Positions 1 to 8,825 of a stretch of DNA of 27,309 nucleotides are shown piece after piece (position 1 is the stretch's first letter; the number at the start of each line of letters is the position of its first letter). The notes under the pieces were generated by a model that was given only the letters and a program-made list of their open reading frames with translations, ran no database searches and was not told where the DNA came from. This DNA is from JBBITW01 sp037440525 (GTDB lineage: Bacteria > Desulfobacterota > BSN033 > UBA1163), in assembly GCA_037440525.1 (NCBI GenBank), contig JBBITW010000028.1, forward strand, positions 1-27,309. Reading direction: 5' to 3'. Both the position numbers and the translations under genes were made by a program.

Positions 1-29
1 CAGAAAAGTAAAGGAGAAATTATATTCAA

Positions 30-49
30 GTCAAGAATAAAGATTTGAC
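30..49. repeat. Short inverted repeat, possible REP-like remnant
   Basis: GTCAA (30-34) and TTGAC (45-49) form a small inverted repeat, followed by CCCC. From memory, similar short motifs occur near REP-type repeats and transposase genes in related genomes, but this could not be checked. The window starts only 29 bases upstream, so the context is truncated. Frame 1 is open from base 1 to a stop at 46-48 and may be the tail of an unseen upstream gene. Weak call. Confidence 0.25.
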
Positions 50-65
50 CCCATAATGTTTGAAT

Positions 66-2054
66 ATGTTTAAACTCGTCTCTGATTTTGAACCAAAAGG
101 TGATCAGCCAAAGGCCATAGACGCCCTGAGCGAAGGAGTTCTTAAAGGGGTTCCCCACCAGGTTCTACTCGGTGTTACAGGCTCGGGAAAGACCTTTACA
201 ATGGCAAATGTGATTGAGAGGGTTCAAAAACCCACGCTTGTAATATCACATAACAAAACACTCGCTGCCCAGCTCTATGAGGAGTTTAAGGAACTCTTTC
301 CAGAAAATGCTGTAGAATTTTTTATAAGCTACTATGATTACTATCAGCCAGAAGCCTATATACCTTCAACAGATACATATATTGAGAAAGATACGAGGAT
401 AAATGAAGAGATTGATAAGATGCGGCATTCTGCAACCCGATCTCTCCTCGAAAGAAACGATGTCATAATTGTAGCGAGTGTTTCCTGTATTTATGGTCTG
501 GGTTCCCCGGAGGCTTATTATGGAATGCTGCTTTACCTCGAGAGGGGGATGAAGATCTCGAGGGAGGAGATTCTATCCAAACTGGTGGAGATTCAGTACG
601 AGCGAAACGACATCGATTTTTATCGCGGGAAATTTCGGGTAAGAGGTGATGTGATAGAGGTCTTTCCTGCCCATGAAGAGAGCCGTGCCATCCGTATTGA
701 ACTTTTTGGAGATGAAGTAGAGAGAATCTCAGAGATAGACCCTTTAAGAGGACGGGTCATTGAGAAACTTGATAAGATTGCAATATATCCAGGTAGCCAC
801 TATGTGACCTTTCCTGACAGGATGCGGATGGCTATTAAGAGTATTCGTGAGGAGCTCAAGGAAAGGGTTCAATGGTTTAAGTCAAAGAATCGATTTCTTG
901 AGGCTCAGAGACTGGAACAGAGGACAAACTTTGATCTTGAGATGCTTCAGGAGCTCGGGTACTGTCAGGGAATAGAGAATTATTCTCGCCACCTGACAGG
1001 TAGAAAGCCTGGAGAACCTCCTCCGACTCTTCTCGATTATTATCCAAAGGATTATCTACTCTTCATTGATGAGAGTCATGTAACCATACCACAATTAATA
1101 GGTATGTATCGGGGAGATCGTTCGAGGAAGGAGACACTTGTGGAGTATGGATTTCGTCTTCCCTCTGCCCTTGATAATAGACCCCTTATGTTTGAGGAGT
1201 TTGAAGAGCGAGTTAATCAGGTAATTTATGTATCAGCAACTCCTGGTGATTATGAACAAGAAAAGGCCAGGGGAAGGGTGGTGGAACAGATAATCCGGCC
1301 TACAGGATTGAGCGATCCTTACATCGAGGTTAAACCAGCAGGAAATCAGATTGATAACCTCCTGGAGGAGATACAGGAAAGGGTTAATAAAAGGGAGAGA
1401 GTCCTCGTTACAACCCTGACCAAAAGAATGGCAGAAGACCTTACTGAATATTATTCTGATCTTGGAATCAGGGTGAAATATCTTCATTCAGATATTGATA
1501 CCCTCGATCGTGTTGAGATTATTAGAGACCTGAGACTGGGAAAGTTTGATGTCCTAATCGGAATCAATCTTCTGAGGGAAGGGCTTGACCTCCCTGAGGT
1601 ATCATTAGTAGCCATATTGGATGCAGACAAAGAGGGTTTTCTTCGATCTGAAAAGTCTTTGATCCAGACATTTGGCCGTGCTGCAAGAAATATCAATGGG
1701 AAGGCAATTCTATATGCAGATAAGATTACAAATGCAATGGATCGGGCCATCCTCGAGACAAACCGAAGAAGGAGAATACAGGAGGAATATAATAGAACTC
1801 ATAATATTACCCCTCAGAGTGTAAAGAAATCAATCAGAAATATTCTTTCTTCAATCTACGAAGCAGACTATTTCACCGTTCCTACAGTTTCTGAAGAAAA
1901 AGAGGAGTATATCCCTGTTAAGGATATACCAGCGATTATTGAGAGGTTGAAAAAGGATATGAAGGAGGCAGCGGCTCGATTAGAATTCGAGCGAGCTTCG
2001 GAGCTCAGGGATAGAATCCAGAGGCTCGAGAGGATGGAATTGAAGTTAAAATAG
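66..2054 (+). CDS. uvrB: UvrABC excision nuclease subunit B (UvrB)
   Basis: UvrB is the damage-verifying helicase-like subunit of nucleotide excision repair. It is loaded by UvrA and recruits UvrC for incision. From the ATG at 66 the protein is 662 residues, normal for the family. It shows Walker A GVTGSGKT (36-43), the DNA-clamping beta-hairpin YYDYYQPEAYIP (89-100), a DESH helicase motif II near 336, the QTFGRAARN helicase motif VI, and a C-terminal UVR domain (about 620-655, KKDMKEAAARLEFERASELR) that contacts UvrC. A TTG at 60 in the same frame would add two residues, and an in-frame stop at 54-56 rules out anything longer. No Shine-Dalgarno lies just upstream: the AAGGAG at 11-16 is too far away. 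The next gene starts 15 bases after the stop, so co-transcription is likely. Family assignment is very secure; the exact start is less so. Confidence 0.97.
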   Translation: MFKLVSDFEPKGDQPKAIDALSEGVLKGVPHQVLLGVTGSGKTFTMANVIERVQKPTLVISHNKTLAAQLYEEFKELFPENAVEFFISYYDYYQPEAYIPSTDTYIEKDTRINEEIDKMRHSATRSLLERNDVIIVASVSCIYGLGSPEAYYGMLLYLERGMKISREEILSKLVEIQYERNDIDFYRGKFRVRGDVIEVFPAHEESRAIRIELFGDEVERISEIDPLRGRVIEKLDKIAIYPGSHYVTFPDRMRMAIKSIREELKERVQWFKSKNRFLEAQRLEQRTNFDLEMLQELGYCQGIENYSRHLTGRKPGEPPPTLLDYYPKDYLLFIDESHVTIPQLIGMYRGDRSRKETLVEYGFRLPSALDNRPLMFEEFEERVNQVIYVSATPGDYEQEKARGRVVEQIIRPTGLSDPYIEVKPAGNQIDNLLEEIQERVNKRERVLVTTLTKRMAEDLTEYYSDLGIRVKYLHSDIDTLDRVEIIRDLRLGKFDVLIGINLLREGLDLPEVSLVAILDADKEGFLRSEKSLIQTFGRAARNINGKAILYADKITNAMDRAILETNRRRRIQEEYNRTHNITPQSVKKSIRNILSSIYEADYFTVPTVSEEKEEYIPVKDIPAIIERLKKDMKEAAARLEFERASELRDRIQRLERMELKLK

Positions 2055-2069
2055 CAGGTCAAAAATTTT

Positions 2070-5000
2070 ATGATAATAAAATGGAAAAGATTTCTCCTTC
2101 TTATACCGATTATTTTAATAGCAATACTTCTCAGTTATTTATATCTACATTACCGCGATATAAAGAAGAACTTTACATTAATGATTTCAGAGAAGGCAAC
2201 ATCCCTCATCGGGCAAAGAGTGAAGGTAGGAGACATTTCCATAAGCCTCGCAGGAGGAATAAATCTTTATAATATTCATATTTCAAATCCAGATGGTTTT
2301 CCCACGGGGGAGCTTCTCAGAATAAAGAGACTCAATCTTGGCATAAGTTTAAATGACCTTCTCAGGGGCAACTTCTTCTTTAAAAATATTGTTATCCATT
2401 CTCCCGAGCTTCAACTTATAAAAGATGATAAAGGTCATTGGAACATCTCCAGGATATTTTTAAGTTCCTTATCTAAAAAATCAAATAGGAGATACAGGAT
2501 AGAAGAACTAAGGGTAGAGTCAGGTTTCTTCAAATTTAATAAAGATGAAAGATATAAAACCGGCCCCATTAACCTTAGTCTGGAGAATATATCCTCAGAT
2601 CCAGGCACTCAAACAAGGATAAAAGGGACATTTATATATTTTGGGAACAGGATAGATTTTAATGGAAGAGTATTTATTAATGATAGTCCTAAAAAGATAA
2701 ATCTTTCAATCTCATCTCAAGGCTTTGCCCTTCCTTTCTTAAAGAAGTTTCCTCTACCATATAATATTGATATGAGTAAGACACGGATAGATATAAATTT
2801 CCAAACAGAAGGGGAAATGGAGAGGAAATTTCGAATTTTATCAAAGATCAGGTTTAGGGATGTCGGATTTATTTTACTTAAAGATAAAAAGGATATCTAT
2901 TTGATTACTGATGCTACTTTTTATTTTAGTGAAGATTCATTATCTATCAGTTCAATGTCTCTGGAGGTAGATGGTATTACAAGTGCAAAGATTAAAGGGG
3001 TCATAAAAAATCTCAGGAAAAAACCTTTCTTAAGCGGGGAATGTAAGATTGAAAAGCTTGATATCTCTCAATTCAATTTCAATAAACCTTTTAAAATTAG
3101 CGGAGAGATCTCTTCAGATTACCTAAAATTAGAAGGAGAACTCGGCAAAGGCATACCAGAAATATCAGGAACAATAAAATGGCGAAATGGAGGGATTGAA
3201 TTTCATAAAGCCACCCTCAAGGAGATAAATGGGGATATAGTTTTTTCATCTATTAAAGGGATATCTGCCAAAGGAGAGCTCAGAACAAGCGTCGAAAGGA
3301 TAGAAAATTATAATCTATTAAAGCCTATCAATCTGATGGTAGGAGTGGATTTTAGATCCAATCAGGATGAAGTAGATTTAAGATCGGTTTTAAATCTTTC
3401 CCCGATTACCCTGAAGTTAAATAATGATAAAATTGCTTATCTTGATCATGTTAGGGTTACAATAGAAGGTATGGTGAGAGGTGGGGCATTTTCAGGGAAA
3501 AATTCTATAGAAGTGGGGAGATTAGCTTATGGCGGCTATTCATTTTCGGCTCTTAAGAGTAGTTCAGACATTTATTATATTAAGGATAGCATCTCCCTAA
3601 GGGATCTCATTTTTGAGATAGAAGATATAAGATCATCAATTAAAGAATTGAAATTAATCATTCCAAGAGATAATAATTTTTTCACTGTCGAAATAAAGGG
3701 TATCGATACCTCTTTTCCGAATAAAAGGGCTTCAATTCATCAATGTGACCTCTATCTAAATTTACTTTCCAAAGATGGGACTCTATCAGGAGCTATTAGA
3801 TTCTCTGCGGAAGGTTTCATTTTTCAGGATATTTCTTTCGGGCATATAAACGGGATTGGTAAATTTGATGAGAAGAATTTTTTTATTGATCTCTCTCAGG
3901 CCGAGACATTAAAGGGTTTGATAAAGATTACAGCACAGGGAAGATTTAAAGAAGGTCCATTTCCGATTAAGACAAAGATTTCCGCTGGGGGCATTGACAT
4001 TGGCCTCATATTTGAGGCTTCAAAGGATATATTAAGACTACCTTATCAGATAAATGGAATTATTAAAGATGCAACCTTTGAAGGGAGAATCGATTCCCCC
4101 AAATCATTTCATCTTCAGGGAATACTCCAGGCAGATAACTTATCTCTCTTCAGCCCAAAGCATGGTAAAAATTTTTTGAAGGATGGGAGACTTCGGGCAA
4201 AGCTTGAATTAAAAGATGAAGATATTTCTCTTAAGGCTGATATGGCTTCTAAAAATATTTCGATTGAGCTTGCAGGGGAGATAAAAGGGTTTAAAAGAGG
4301 AGAGCGGAAAATTGAACTTAAATTAAAACTCCCTGAAGTCAAAGCCGTTGAAATAAGAAATGCCTTCTGGGATGTGTTCCCTGATAATCTTCTCTATACA
4401 GGTTTAAAGGGTTTTATCTCATCATCTCTCTCCATCGGCTATGGAGAGGGGAAGTTAAGTCTTCGAGGAGATTTGAGACTCAGAGACTTTATTATCGAAG
4501 GGGAGAATAGAGAATATGCTTTAGGCCCTGTAAACGGAATCTTACCGATTGAATACGTGGAAGGCAGTGAGGATAGCCCTCTGACTGATATCCCCTCTTT
4601 TGAAAAATCCCGATTTGACCTTCTTTATAAAAATTTTTCTCAGGAGAGAATGAGAAATGGTATTTCAAGAATTACTATTGATTCTTTAACCTATGGCTTT
4701 AAGATATTGGATCGTATAGAGATTGGGATAAGACAGAATGGAAGGGTTTTGAATATTGAATATCTTGGTGCTAATCTATTCGGAGGGAAACTGAGAGGCT
4801 CTATCATTATTGACTTCTTGAAAGGTTTTCATATTAGAGGAGGTTTTCTGGTTAAGGAAATAAGCCTGAGAAGACTTTGTGATGAGATTGGATCAATTAA
4901 GGGGTATATTTCTGGAAAGGTCGATGGTATTGCAACTTTTAAGGGGAGAGGAACCAGTATAAATGATTTTATCGGGAAGGCAGATTTCTGGACATACAGG

Positions 5001-5282
5001 ACTAAGGATGAGAAGACCGTAATCAGCAAGAGCTTCCTGGAGAAGGTTGGAGGCACCTCTTTAAGGGGTTATATAGGAGATCGTAATTTTGATAAGGGAG
5101 TGATGAGCTTGTTTTTGAAGGATGGATATCTTATTTTTGAAGAGCTCGAGATATCAAATAGGAATCTTTTTGGAATCAAGGATTTGTCTGTAAAAGTAGC
5201 TCCATATAATAACAGAATTGCAATAAATCAACTATTATGGACAATCACTGAAGCATCTCAAAGGGCAAAGAAGAAGGAATAA
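2070..5282 (+). CDS. AsmA-family / YdbH-like envelope protein
   Basis: A 1070-residue protein with one N-terminal membrane anchor (about residues 6-28: LLLIPIILIAILLSYLYL) followed by a long periplasmic region rich in beta-strands. The start of the soluble part (SLIGQRVKVGDISISLAGGINLYNI, residues about 46-70) and the LRIKRLNLGISLNDLLRGNFFFKNIVIHSPEL region are typical of AsmA N-terminal domains. AsmA-type proteins (AsmA, TamB, YhdP, YdbH) form hydrophobic grooves that carry phospholipid between inner and outer membranes. The gene 22 bases downstream encodes a DUF1318 protein, as in the E. coli ydbH-ynbE-ydbL operon, so a YdbH-like role is inferred. It is longer than E. coli YdbH (about 880 residues). 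The family is well supported; the specific orthology is inferred from context. Confidence 0.85.
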   Translation: MIIKWKRFLLLIPIILIAILLSYLYLHYRDIKKNFTLMISEKATSLIGQRVKVGDISISLAGGINLYNIHISNPDGFPTGELLRIKRLNLGISLNDLLRGNFFFKNIVIHSPELQLIKDDKGHWNISRIFLSSLSKKSNRRYRIEELRVESGFFKFNKDERYKTGPINLSLENISSDPGTQTRIKGTFIYFGNRIDFNGRVFINDSPKKINLSISSQGFALPFLKKFPLPYNIDMSKTRIDINFQTEGEMERKFRILSKIRFRDVGFILLKDKKDIYLITDATFYFSEDSLSISSMSLEVDGITSAKIKGVIKNLRKKPFLSGECKIEKLDISQFNFNKPFKISGEISSDYLKLEGELGKGIPEISGTIKWRNGGIEFHKATLKEINGDIVFSSIKGISAKGELRTSVERIENYNLLKPINLMVGVDFRSNQDEVDLRSVLNLSPITLKLNNDKIAYLDHVRVTIEGMVRGGAFSGKNSIEVGRLAYGGYSFSALKSSSDIYYIKDSISLRDLIFEIEDIRSSIKELKLIIPRDNNFFTVEIKGIDTSFPNKRASIHQCDLYLNLLSKDGTLSGAIRFSAEGFIFQDISFGHINGIGKFDEKNFFIDLSQAETLKGLIKITAQGRFKEGPFPIKTKISAGGIDIGLIFEASKDILRLPYQINGIIKDATFEGRIDSPKSFHLQGILQADNLSLFSPKHGKNFLKDGRLRAKLELKDEDISLKADMASKNISIELAGEIKGFKRGERKIELKLKLPEVKAVEIRNAFWDVFPDNLLYTGLKGFISSSLSIGYGEGKLSLRGDLRLRDFIIEGENREYALGPVNGILPIEYVEGSEDSPLTDIPSFEKSRFDLLYKNFSQERMRNGISRITIDSLTYGFKILDRIEIGIRQNGRVLNIEYLGANLFGGKLRGSIIIDFLKGFHIRGGFLVKEISLRRLCDEIGSIKGYISGKVDGIATFKGRGTSINDFIGKADFWTYRTKDEKTVISKSFLEKVGGTSLRGYIGDRNFDKGVMSLFLKDGYLIFEELEISNRNLFGIKDLSVKVAPYNNRIAINQLLWTITEASQRAKKKE

Positions 5283-5303
5283 AATGATGAGGAGGGAAAG
5301 TCT

Positions 5304-5936
5304 ATGAGGAAGAAAAATTTTATTATGATTGCAGTCTTTTTTTTGGTGGTAGTTTCCTGTGCGGTAATTACTGTAAATATCTATTTTCCCGAAAAGGATG
5401 TTAAGGAGGCCTATAAGGCACTCGAGAAGGAATTAATGGCTCCGGGAAAGGTTGACAAGGATAAACCGAAGGAAGGGGAGTCAGGCGGAAAACCTGAGAG
5501 TTCTTTAAGATTTGAATTTGTTCGCTCAGTCTATGCTCAAGAGGCAGGCCTTTCTGAGAAGATTGCAGAGATAATAAAGAGGATGCCCGAGGTGGTAAAT
5601 GCTTATAGGGAGATGGGCGCGAGACTGAGCCATATGGACAGGTTGAGGGAAAATGGAGCTGTTGGAGAAGGGAACAATGGGATGCTTCTTATCAGGGAAG
5701 AAAGGCTATTAACAGGTGAGGATAAGAGGCTAATTGCAATGGAAAACGAAAATAGAAGGACAGTGATCAACGGGATGGCAAGGGCCATAATAAGGATAAA
5801 TAGAGTACCCGAGAATGAAGAGAATCTCAAACAGGTTATGCCTCAGGCTATTAAACAATTTGCTGATCTTCGACGCGATTCAGCTAAAAAGGGTTGGTGG
5901 ATTCAGGATCAATATGGTAACTGGAGCAGAAAGTGA
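5304..5936 (+). CDS. DUF1318 (YdbL-like) lipoprotein with YnbE-like N-terminus
   Basis: A 210-residue protein. A lipoprotein-type signal ends in VVSC, with C19 as the predicted lipidated residue; the following Ala gives no inner-membrane retention signal. The next segment, AVITVNIYFPEKDVKEAYKA, resembles the short beta-strand and helix of the small lipoprotein YnbE. After a charged linker (about 46-65), the rest (about 75-210) resembles DUF1318/YdbL, ending in the characteristic GWWIQDQYGNWSRK. In E. coli, YdbL is a separate periplasmic protein that modulates the YdbH-YnbE bridge; here both parts appear to be on one chain. GGAGG at 5291-5295, 8 bases before the ATG, supports the start. The gene follows the YdbH-like gene directly. 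DUF1318 membership is confident; the fusion reading is an inference from short similarity. Confidence 0.8.
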   Translation: MRKKNFIMIAVFFLVVVSCAVITVNIYFPEKDVKEAYKALEKELMAPGKVDKDKPKEGESGGKPESSLRFEFVRSVYAQEAGLSEKIAEIIKRMPEVVNAYREMGARLSHMDRLRENGAVGEGNNGMLLIREERLLTGEDKRLIAMENENRRTVINGMARAIIRINRVPENEENLKQVMPQAIKQFADLRRDSAKKGWWIQDQYGNWSRK

Positions 5937-5974
5937 GAATTTGGAAAGATTACTTCTAATCAAATTGAAAATTT

Positions 5975-6466
5975 TTATTCCTGCCCGCATTCAGAAGGGT
6001 CACCCTTTAATTTTGATAGTGCGTGGGGAAGGGCGGGGATTATCACACTCAGGTTTTCTTTTACCCCCTTAGGACTTCCTGGTAAATTAATGATTAAACT
6101 CGAGCCACGAACACCTGAAACTGCCCTGGAGATCATTGAGTGCGGGGTCTTCTTTAGACCCTCTGCCCTCATTGCTTCTGCAAAACCAGGCACCTCTTTA
6201 TCAATCACCTCCAGTGTTGCATCAGGTGTGACATCTCTGGGGCTAAGCCCTGTTCCTCCTGTGGTAAGGATTAGGTCTGCCTTAAAATGGTCGGCACTCT
6301 TTTTTAATGCCTCGATAATCTTCTCCTTTTCATCAGGGATGATTTCGTAATGTATAACATTTGCAGGTATATCCTTTACCATTTCATGGATGAGTGGACC
6401 GCTCGAATCCTCCCGTTCACCCTTTGAGCCTCGATCACTAATCGTTAATATTGCAACTTTGAACAT
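5975..6466 (-). CDS. moaB: MogA/MoaB-type molybdopterin adenylyltransferase
   Basis: A 163-residue single-domain protein of the MoCF-binding fold. This family adenylylates molybdopterin before MoeA inserts molybdate. The TTGGTGLSPRDVTPDAT segment (about 68-84) is the signature substrate-binding loop, and INLPGSPKGVKENL near the C-terminus is the second conserved motif. The N-terminal VAILTISDRGSKGEREDSSG is typical of MogA/MoaB. It is the last gene of the Moco operon but is separated from the MOSC gene by about 296 bases of repeat-bearing sequence, so it may also have its own promoter. It converges with the DUF1318 gene across 38 bases. MogA and MoaB cannot be told apart reliably here. Confidence 0.9.
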   Translation of the reverse strand: MFKVAILTISDRGSKGEREDSSGPLIHEMVKDIPANVIHYEIIPDEKEKIIEALKKSADHFKADLILTTGGTGLSPRDVTPDATLEVIDKEVPGFAEAMRAEGLKKTPHSMISRAVSGVRGSSLIINLPGSPKGVKENLSVIIPALPHALSKLKGDPSECGQE

Positions 6467-6512
6467 AATTGGTTCCTAAATCTAACAATTTTATTATCTG
6501 AAGCTTAGTTAC

Positions 6513-6541
6513 TTATTAATGGGAGCATTAAATAAATGACA
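6513..6541 (+). repeat. 29-bp dispersed repeat, copy 1
   Basis: This stretch, centred on AATGGGAGCATTAAATAAAT, recurs in reverse complement at 24675-24703 with one mismatch (28 of 29 bases, aligned by eye). It lies between moaB and the longer repeat that starts near 6555. Confidence 0.7.
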
Positions 6542-6554
6542 TCTGTCGGTCTGC

Positions 6555-6712
6555 CCCCCCACTTAACCCTCTCCCCACACATCGAGGCTTTGTCGTAATG
6601 TCATTCTGATAATCTATGTTTTATAAGGGTTTGAATTATATAGATTCCTCGCTTCGCTCGGAATGACAAAAATGGCATACACCTCATTGCGAGAAAACCT
6701 CATCAGGGTGAG
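6555..6712 (+). repeat. Dispersed palindromic repeat, copy A (ATTCCTCGC..GGAATGACA family)
   Basis: This fills most of the 296-base gap between the MOSC gene and moaB. The core at 6641-6668 reads TAGATTCCTCGCTTCGCTCG followed by GAATGACA and can fold as a hairpin (ATTCC/GGAAT arms). It is followed by ATGGCATACACCTC. A left part (about 6557-6610: CTCTCCCC ... GGCTTTGTCGTAATG) matches the outer part of copy C. This copy has one GGAATGACA module. It carries no gene. Confidence 0.75.
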
Positions 6713-6762
6713 GGCATAATTGTAAAGATTTAATTGCTCCGAGTAATTTTATTATCCATTGA

Positions 6763-7212
6763 TTATTGATAAATAACTATTTCATCCCCTACTTTTATTT
6801 CTCCTTCGGTTAGCACTTCAGCAAAGATTCCTTCTCGGGGCATTACACAGTCACCTGCTTGATAATAAATTGAACATCGCTCATGGCATTCCTTTCCAAT
6901 TTGGGTAACTCGAAGTATAACATAGTTCCCGATATGAATCTCCGCTCCGAGAGGAAGGCTGACGAGGTCTATCCCTTCGGTTGTTATATTTTCTGCAAAA
7001 TCACCATACCCTACATTGAGCCCCCTAACCTTCATCTTTTCAATCGATTCATTTGCAAGTAAACTTACCTGTCTGTGCCATGTACCCCCATGGGCATCAC
7101 CCATAAGACCGAAGTCTTTCAAGAGATTACAGGATCCTATATTTTTCTTCTTTGTACCCTTCTCCTCACTGATATTTACTGCCAGAACCCTTCCTCTTTG
7201 AATTGCCTTCAT
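6763..7212 (-). CDS. MOSC domain protein
   Basis: A 149-residue stand-alone MOSC (Moco sulfurase C-terminal) protein. The N-terminal GRVLAVNISEEKGTKK, the GLMGDAHGG motif and the cysteine-bearing GKECHERCSIYYQAGDCVMP segment are typical of the short MOSC proteins found in Moco gene clusters. MOSC domains bind molybdopterin-type cofactors and are thought to handle or deliver sulfurated Moco. The role of the small bacterial forms is not settled. An AAGGAGATCC sequence directly before the ATG at 7212 supports the start. The gene follows moaC by 26 bases. Family assignment is secure. Confidence 0.88.
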   Translation of the reverse strand: MKAIQRGRVLAVNISEEKGTKKKNIGSCNLLKDFGLMGDAHGGTWHRQVSLLANESIEKMKVRGLNVGYGDFAENITTEGIDLVSLPLGAEIHIGNYVILRVTQIGKECHERCSIYYQAGDCVMPREGIFAEVLTEGEIKVGDEIVIYQ

Positions 7213-7238
7213 GGATCTCCTTTCAAAATTTATTTATC

Positions 7239-7718
7239 TTATTTATTTGCCATATAGGTTCCACTTTTTCCGCCTTTTTTCTTTACAAGATGGATATTTG
7301 AAATTACCATCCCCCGATCTATTGCCTTGCACATATCATAGATGGTTAAACCCGAAGCGGCAACTGCCAAAAAACCCTCCATTTCAACACCTGTCTTTGC
7401 CTCTATTTTAACCTTTGCCTCTATATCTATCCTATTCTCTTTCTCAAAAGGGTAGAAATTGATATCTATATGGGAGATATTTAGCGGATGGCACATAGGG
7501 ATTATCTCAGAGGTCCTTTTTGCGGCCATAATACCCGCCACCTTTGCCACTGACAGGACATCTCCCTTTGCAATCTTGCCTGTCATAATCTTTTTAAATG
7601 TATCCTTTTTCATATAAATGGAACCACAGACCACAGCCTCCCTGATGGTCTCTTTTTTTCCGGTTACATCCACCATCTTTGCCCGACCATATTTATCGAA
7701 ATGTGTAAGCCTTTGCAT
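7239..7718 (-). CDS. moaC: Cyclic pyranopterin monophosphate synthase (MoaC)
   Basis: A 159-residue protein of normal length for MoaC, which converts the 3',8-cyclo-GTP product of MoaA into cyclic pyranopterin monophosphate in the first stage of Moco synthesis. Visible motifs include FDKYGRAKMVDVTGK at the N-terminus, KGDVLSVAKVAGIMAAKRT, the conserved IPMCHPL, and GVEMEGFLAVAASGLTIYDM with the conserved KAIDRGM that follows. The substrate-binding His and Asp are in these motifs. AAGGAGA lies just upstream of the ATG at 7718. It sits 39 bases downstream of moaA. Confidence 0.96.
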   Translation of the reverse strand: MQRLTHFDKYGRAKMVDVTGKKETIREAVVCGSIYMKKDTFKKIMTGKIAKGDVLSVAKVAGIMAAKRTSEIIPMCHPLNISHIDINFYPFEKENRIDIEAKVKIEAKTGVEMEGFLAVAASGLTIYDMCKAIDRGMVISNIHLVKKKGGKSGTYMANK

Positions 7719-7757
7719 ATCTTCTCCTTATTTCAAAATGTATTAAATCTCTCTGTT

Positions 7758-8741
7758 TTATCCTCCAATTGCTGACATATTCCTCTGACATTTTCTAAAC
7801 TGGCCTGTATTGATATGATGTCTTTGGGGTTTCTTCTTTAGGGCAATCATCAGTCTTTCTCTCAGATCTTCGTCCCCTCCACCTCTTCTCAAAAAATCTT
7901 TTATATCTATCTCATCATCAGAAAATAGACAGGTTCTTATCTTACCATCCGATGTAAGTCTCAGACGATTACACTCACTGCAGAAATGTTCGCTTAAAGC
8001 TCCAATCAATCCAATTTCTCCAATGGCTCCTTCAAGTTTATATCTCTTTGCAGGACCATCCCACTCCCCTGGAGGAATTGGTATCAAATTGCTTATATTT
8101 TCAAGGCGTCTCTTTATTTGAGGAATTGTAATAATATCATTTTCACTCCACTGATCTAAATTGCCGGAGGGCATATATTCGATATAACGAACAACTAAAG
8201 GAAGCTCGAGGGTCAATTGAGCAAAGGATTCGATTTCGTCATCATTTACTCCACTGATAGCTACCATATTTATCTTAATAGGAGAGAGATTCAGCTTTAG
8301 TGCCTCGAGTATTCCTTCCCATACCTGTTCAAAGCCATCCTTGCCAGTGATGTTTTGAAACCTCTCCCTCTTCAGCGAATCAAGGCTTATATTGATTCTT
8401 TTCAAACCAGCCCTTTTCAGATCTCTTGCAAAATCTTTTAAAAGGATTCCATTTGTGGTGAGGCTTAGATCCTTTATCTCCTCTATTCGTGAAAGGTTGG
8501 CTATGAACTCTACAATCCCCTTTCTAACAAGTGGTTCACCTCCTGTTAATCTAACTTTGGAAATACCTTCCCTTGCAAAGACGCGCACTACTCTTAATAT
8601 CTCTTCATATGTCAGGATTTCCTCATGCGGGATGAGAGGAATTCCCTCCTCTGGCATACAGTAGCGACACCTCAGATTACACCGGTCTGTCACAGAGATT
8701 CTTAGATAGTTGATTATTCGTTTGAAAGGATCGAATAACAT
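7758..8741 (-). CDS. moaA: GTP 3',8-cyclase (MoaA), radical SAM
   Basis: MoaA is the radical-SAM enzyme that cyclises GTP at the start of Moco synthesis. The 327-residue protein has the CxxxCxxC cluster motif as CNLRCRYC (C21, C25, C28), the SAM-binding LTGGEPLVR, and the second cluster motif CSECNRLRLTSDGKIRTC that binds the GTP-side [4Fe-4S] cluster. It ends in SAIGG, the C-terminal double glycine needed for catalysis, so it looks complete. The start region has only a weak purine-rich ribosome-binding sequence. It follows the moeA-PBP gene after an 84-base gap with no obvious structure. Confidence 0.97.
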   Translation of the reverse strand: MLFDPFKRIINYLRISVTDRCNLRCRYCMPEEGIPLIPHEEILTYEEILRVVRVFAREGISKVRLTGGEPLVRKGIVEFIANLSRIEEIKDLSLTTNGILLKDFARDLKRAGLKRINISLDSLKRERFQNITGKDGFEQVWEGILEALKLNLSPIKINMVAISGVNDDEIESFAQLTLELPLVVRYIEYMPSGNLDQWSENDIITIPQIKRRLENISNLIPIPPGEWDGPAKRYKLEGAIGEIGLIGALSEHFCSECNRLRLTSDGKIRTCLFSDDEIDIKDFLRRGGGDEDLRERLMIALKKKPQRHHINTGQFRKCQRNMSAIGG

Positions 8742-8825
8742 ACCCTTATTCTCAGATTGAGAATTTAAGGATGCAGAACGAAACCATCTTTAAAAATTTG
8801 TGATTCTGAAATCTGCATTCCTCAT

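Noticed and set aside
56..73. A five-codon upstream ORF (MFEYV) overlapping the uvrB start
   Set aside because: No ribosome-binding site and no sign of a regulatory structure; expected by chance in AT-rich sequence.
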